A DNA stretch of 7,989 nt from contig JAICHC010000105.1 of NCBI GenBank assembly GCA_025922795.1, positions 1-7,989 on the forward strand. The letters are read 5' to 3'. The position numbers were made by a program, and so were the translations under genes. The stretch is from Candidatus Binatia bacterium (lineage in GTDB: Bacteria; Desulfobacterota_B; Binatia; UBA9968). Position 1 is the stretch's first letter. Every line of letters starts with the position of its first letter. A model generated the notes under the pieces. The model worked only from the letters and a program-made list of their open reading frames with translations. It was not told the DNA's origin and made no database searches. Positions 6,738 through 7,989 of this stretch are shown one piece after another.

Positions 6738-6767
6738 TTGACACCGCCGGCGGTTTGCCGATAGACA
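6738..6767 (+). promoter_or_regulatory. Candidate promoter for the LigB-type dioxygenase, with embedded palindrome
   Basis: A perfect -35 box TTGACA lies at 6738-6743. The best -10 partner is weak: TAGACA at 6762-6767, spacer 18, matching TATAAT at three of six positions. A perfect 12-base palindrome, ACCGCCGGCGGT, occupies 6743-6754, directly against the -35 box, where a bound regulator could block or recruit polymerase. The site sits about 60-85 bases before the dioxygenase ATG, in the longest spacer between genes in the window. I infer a separate, possibly regulated transcript for the dioxygenase; the -10 weakness keeps confidence low. Confidence 0.35.
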
Positions 6768-6795
6768 CTCACACAGATATTGCTCGCGATCGTTC

Positions 6796-6820
6796 CATTC
6801 TAAAGCGAAGCGAGGGAATC
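6796..6820 (+). repeat. Degenerate dispersed repeat containing the dioxygenase Shine-Dalgarno
   Basis: The stretch begins CATTCT, has GCGAAGCGAG in the middle and ends GGAATC, closely following the CATTCTGAGCGAAGCGAAGAATC-like repeat also suspected on the minus strand at 928-957. It contains GAGGGA (6812-6817), which lies eight bases before the dioxygenase start at 6825 and is its likely Shine-Dalgarno. Repeat identity is from remembered pattern similarity only. Confidence 0.3.
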
Positions 6821-6824
6821 AGGT

Positions 6825-7781
6825 ATGGCGGAAATCGTCATCGGCATCGCTACCTCCCACAGTCCCCAATTGAGCATCAGAGCCAAGGATTGGGATTATC
6901 TCCTCAAAAAAGACCAGACTGACCCGCGTCTGGACTATCCGAGTTTGCTCCAGCGGGCGAAGCCCGGCCTGGCAGCGGAGCTGACCCCGGAAAAATTTCG
7001 CGAGCGCGATGAAGCCTGTCTGAAGGCGGTAAAAGATCTCGGTGACGCTCTGCATAGCGCCAACCCCGATGCGGTGGTTGTGTTCGGCGATGATCAGCAG
7101 GAGCAGTTTCACGATGACAACATGCCGATGTTCGCCATCTATCACGGCAAAGCGTTACCGGTGGTGCGCCATAACAATCTACGGCCGGCCGCTTGGAAGG
7201 ACGCTGAAGAACGGGGCTGGGCGGAAACGGCTCCGGAATACGAAACCGATCATGAGCTGGCAGCGTATCTTGTGCGCGCGCTGACCGAGGCGGAGTTCGA
7301 CATCGCACGCTGCAACAAGTTGCGGGCGGAAATTGGCGTTGGTCATGCTTTCAGTTTTCTCTACAGGCGTGTCTTGCCGGGCGGAAAACTACCCATGGTG
7401 CCGATCATGGTGAATACCTATTATCCGCCGAACCAGCCGACGCCAAAGCGTTGCTACGCTTTCGGACAAGCGGTTCGTAGGGCGATTGAATTCTGGAATA
7501 GCAATAAGCGTGTCGCGATCATGGCGTCGGGCGGCCTCAGCCATGTGGTCATCGACGAGGAAGTCGACGCCATGGTGATCGACGCTTTAAAAAACAAAAA
7601 GCCGGAGGTGCTGTTTCAACTGCCGCGGCAGCGCTTACGCGGCGGCACTTCGGAGATTCTCAATTGGGTGGCGCTGGCCGGCGCCATGGAAAATCGCGAG
7701 CTGAAATATTTCGAATACGTCACCACCTATCGCTCGCCGGCGGCGACCGGCTGCGGGATGGGGTTTGCGTACTGGATGTGA
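6825..7781 (+). CDS. LigB-family (class III) extradiol ring-cleavage dioxygenase
   Basis: This 318-residue protein belongs to the LigB superfamily of Fe(II) extradiol dioxygenases, which open catechol-type rings next to the hydroxyl groups. Compared from memory with protocatechuate 4,5-dioxygenase LigB, ATSHSP puts His12 at the first iron ligand, GVGHAFSF gives His174 at the LigB His127 position, ASGGLSH gives His240 at the catalytic His195, and GGTSEILNW gives Glu277 at the ligand Glu242. The second iron ligand (LigB His61 in NDH) falls in VVFGDDQQEQFHDDNMP (85-101), where Asp90/Gln91 occupy the site; the nearest histidine is His96. I believe GDDQ is shared by a large uncharacterised branch of the family, so this may mark a subfamily rather than a defect. 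No separate LigA-like small subunit is encoded nearby. The ATG is preceded by AGGG at 6813-6816. It lies 195 bases after the receptor gene and may have its own promoter. Confidence 0.87.
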   Translation: MAEIVIGIATSHSPQLSIRAKDWDYLLKKDQTDPRLDYPSLLQRAKPGLAAELTPEKFRERDEACLKAVKDLGDALHSANPDAVVVFGDDQQEQFHDDNMPMFAIYHGKALPVVRHNNLRPAAWKDAEERGWAETAPEYETDHELAAYLVRALTEAEFDIARCNKLRAEIGVGHAFSFLYRRVLPGGKLPMVPIMVNTYYPPNQPTPKRCYAFGQAVRRAIEFWNSNKRVAIMASGGLSHVVIDEEVDAMVIDALKNKKPEVLFQLPRQRLRGGTSEILNWVALAGAMENRELKYFEYVTTYRSPAATGCGMGFAYWM

Positions 7782-7798
7782 AGCAAAGCAAAACCAAC

Positions 7799-7825
7799 CA
7801 CGAAGCGCACGAAGGACACGAAGGA
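7799..7825 (+). repeat. Three tandem 9-base CACGAAG repeats
   Basis: CACGAAG occurs at 7799, 7808 and 7817, an exact 9-base period with units CACGAAGCG, CACGAAGGA and CACGAAGGA. It starts 18 bases after the dioxygenase stop. Repeats of this kind are, from general knowledge, scattered between genes in many environmental bacterial genomes. It is non-coding here and too short for a CRISPR array. Confidence 0.75.
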
Positions 7826-7859
7826 TTCGGAAATCAATACTTTGCTTCCGAACTTCGTG
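7817..7859. repeat. Bulged inverted repeat after the dioxygenase gene
   Basis: CACGAAG (7817-7823) pairs with CTTCGTG (7853-7859), and TTCGGAA (7826-7832) pairs with TTCCGAA (7846-7852). This gives a 14-bp stem with a two-base bulge (7824-7825) and a 13-base loop. It could form at the 3' end of the dioxygenase transcript. No T-tract follows, so a terminator role is unproven. Confidence 0.6.
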
Positions 7860-7921
7860 CTCTTCGCGACCTCCTTTGAAATACCGTGCGTGGATGAATT
7901 ATAGAACGAAGAGCACGAAGT
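7852..7921. repeat. 15-bp perfect inverted repeat
   Basis: ACTTCGTGCTCTTCG (7852-7866) is the exact reverse complement of CGAAGAGCACGAAGT (7907-7921), separated by 40 bases. Its left arm overlaps the right arm of the preceding bulged hairpin, so the two structures compete. Both arms carry the CACGAAG core of the tandem repeats at 7799-7825, making 7799-7921 one composite repeat block. No coding frame was recognised in the 40-base loop. Confidence 0.7.
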
Positions 7922-7938
7922 AACCGCAGCGTTCCGTC

Positions 7939-7958
7939 ATACCCGCGAAAGCGGGTAT
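7939..7958. repeat. REP-like palindrome with GAAA loop
   Basis: ATACCCGC (7939-7946), loop GAAA, GCGGGTAT (7951-7958) form a perfect 8-bp stem with a GNRA tetraloop, flanked by CGTC on the left and CCAGG on the right. This closely resembles the widespread proteobacterial intergenic repeat with core CCCGCGAAAGCGGG. There is no T-run. The remaining bases to the window end show no feature. Confidence 0.7.
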
Positions 7959-7989
7959 CCAGGCTAATTGGGGCGGAGATAAATCTGGA

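Noticed and set aside
6523..6741. Plus-strand frame of 72 codons across the receptor end
   Set aside because: It overlaps the receptor gene in another frame, has no supporting ribosome site and reads through the stem-loop region with Arg/Cys-rich composition.
7799..7825. CRISPR-like array
   Set aside because: Units of 9 bases without spacers are far too short; this is a simple tandem repeat.

Overview
The window holds six protein-coding genes, all on the plus strand, that read as a catabolic gene cluster. In order they are: the C-terminal two thirds of a Rieske non-haem iron oxygenase (cut by the window start), a class I aldolase/dehydratase of the DapA family, a molybdenum hydroxylase large subunit (xanthine dehydrogenase/aldehyde oxidase family), a two-gene split thiamine-diphosphate decarboxylase (ComD/ComE-like, overlapping by ATGA), a periplasmic Bug/TctC-type solute receptor, and a LigB-family extradiol ring-cleavage dioxygenase. 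About 95% of the first 7.78 kb is coding or short intergenic space. No tRNA, rRNA, CRISPR array, transposase or phage gene was seen.

The organism is probably a Gram-negative environmental bacterium. The receptor has a signal peptide and belongs to a family typical of Proteobacteria, the base composition is moderately G+C rich, and the non-coding DNA carries small dispersed repeats (a GAAA-loop palindrome and CACGAAG repeats) that recur in Proteobacteria and in uncultured soil lineages. I cannot assign a phylum from the sequence alone.

Layout: 1-899 Rieske oxygenase; 900-1017 spacer with a degenerate repeat and a strong Shine-Dalgarno; 1018-1908 DapA-like lyase; 2012-4297 molybdenum hydroxylase, which seems to start at TTG; 4298-4452 spacer with a tiny possible ORF; 4453-5558 TPP decarboxylase pair; 5604-6629 solute receptor; 6630-6824 spacer with overlapping stem-loops, a perfect TTGACA box and a 12-bp palindrome; 6825-7781 LigB-type dioxygenase; 7782-7989 repeat-rich non-coding DNA.

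Taken together (inference), the receptor could capture an aromatic or related carboxylate. The Rieske oxygenase and perhaps the molybdenum enzyme would hydroxylate it, and the LigB enzyme would open the ring. The DapA-like lyase would cleave the oxo-acid product, and the TPP enzyme would decarboxylate a 2-oxo acid. The actual substrate cannot be read from the sequence. The most unusual points are the LigB protein lacking one classical iron-binding histidine, a molybdenum hydroxylase large subunit with no [2Fe-2S] or FAD partner beside it, and a sulfopyruvate/phosphonopyruvate-decarboxylase-like pair among ring-attacking oxygenases.
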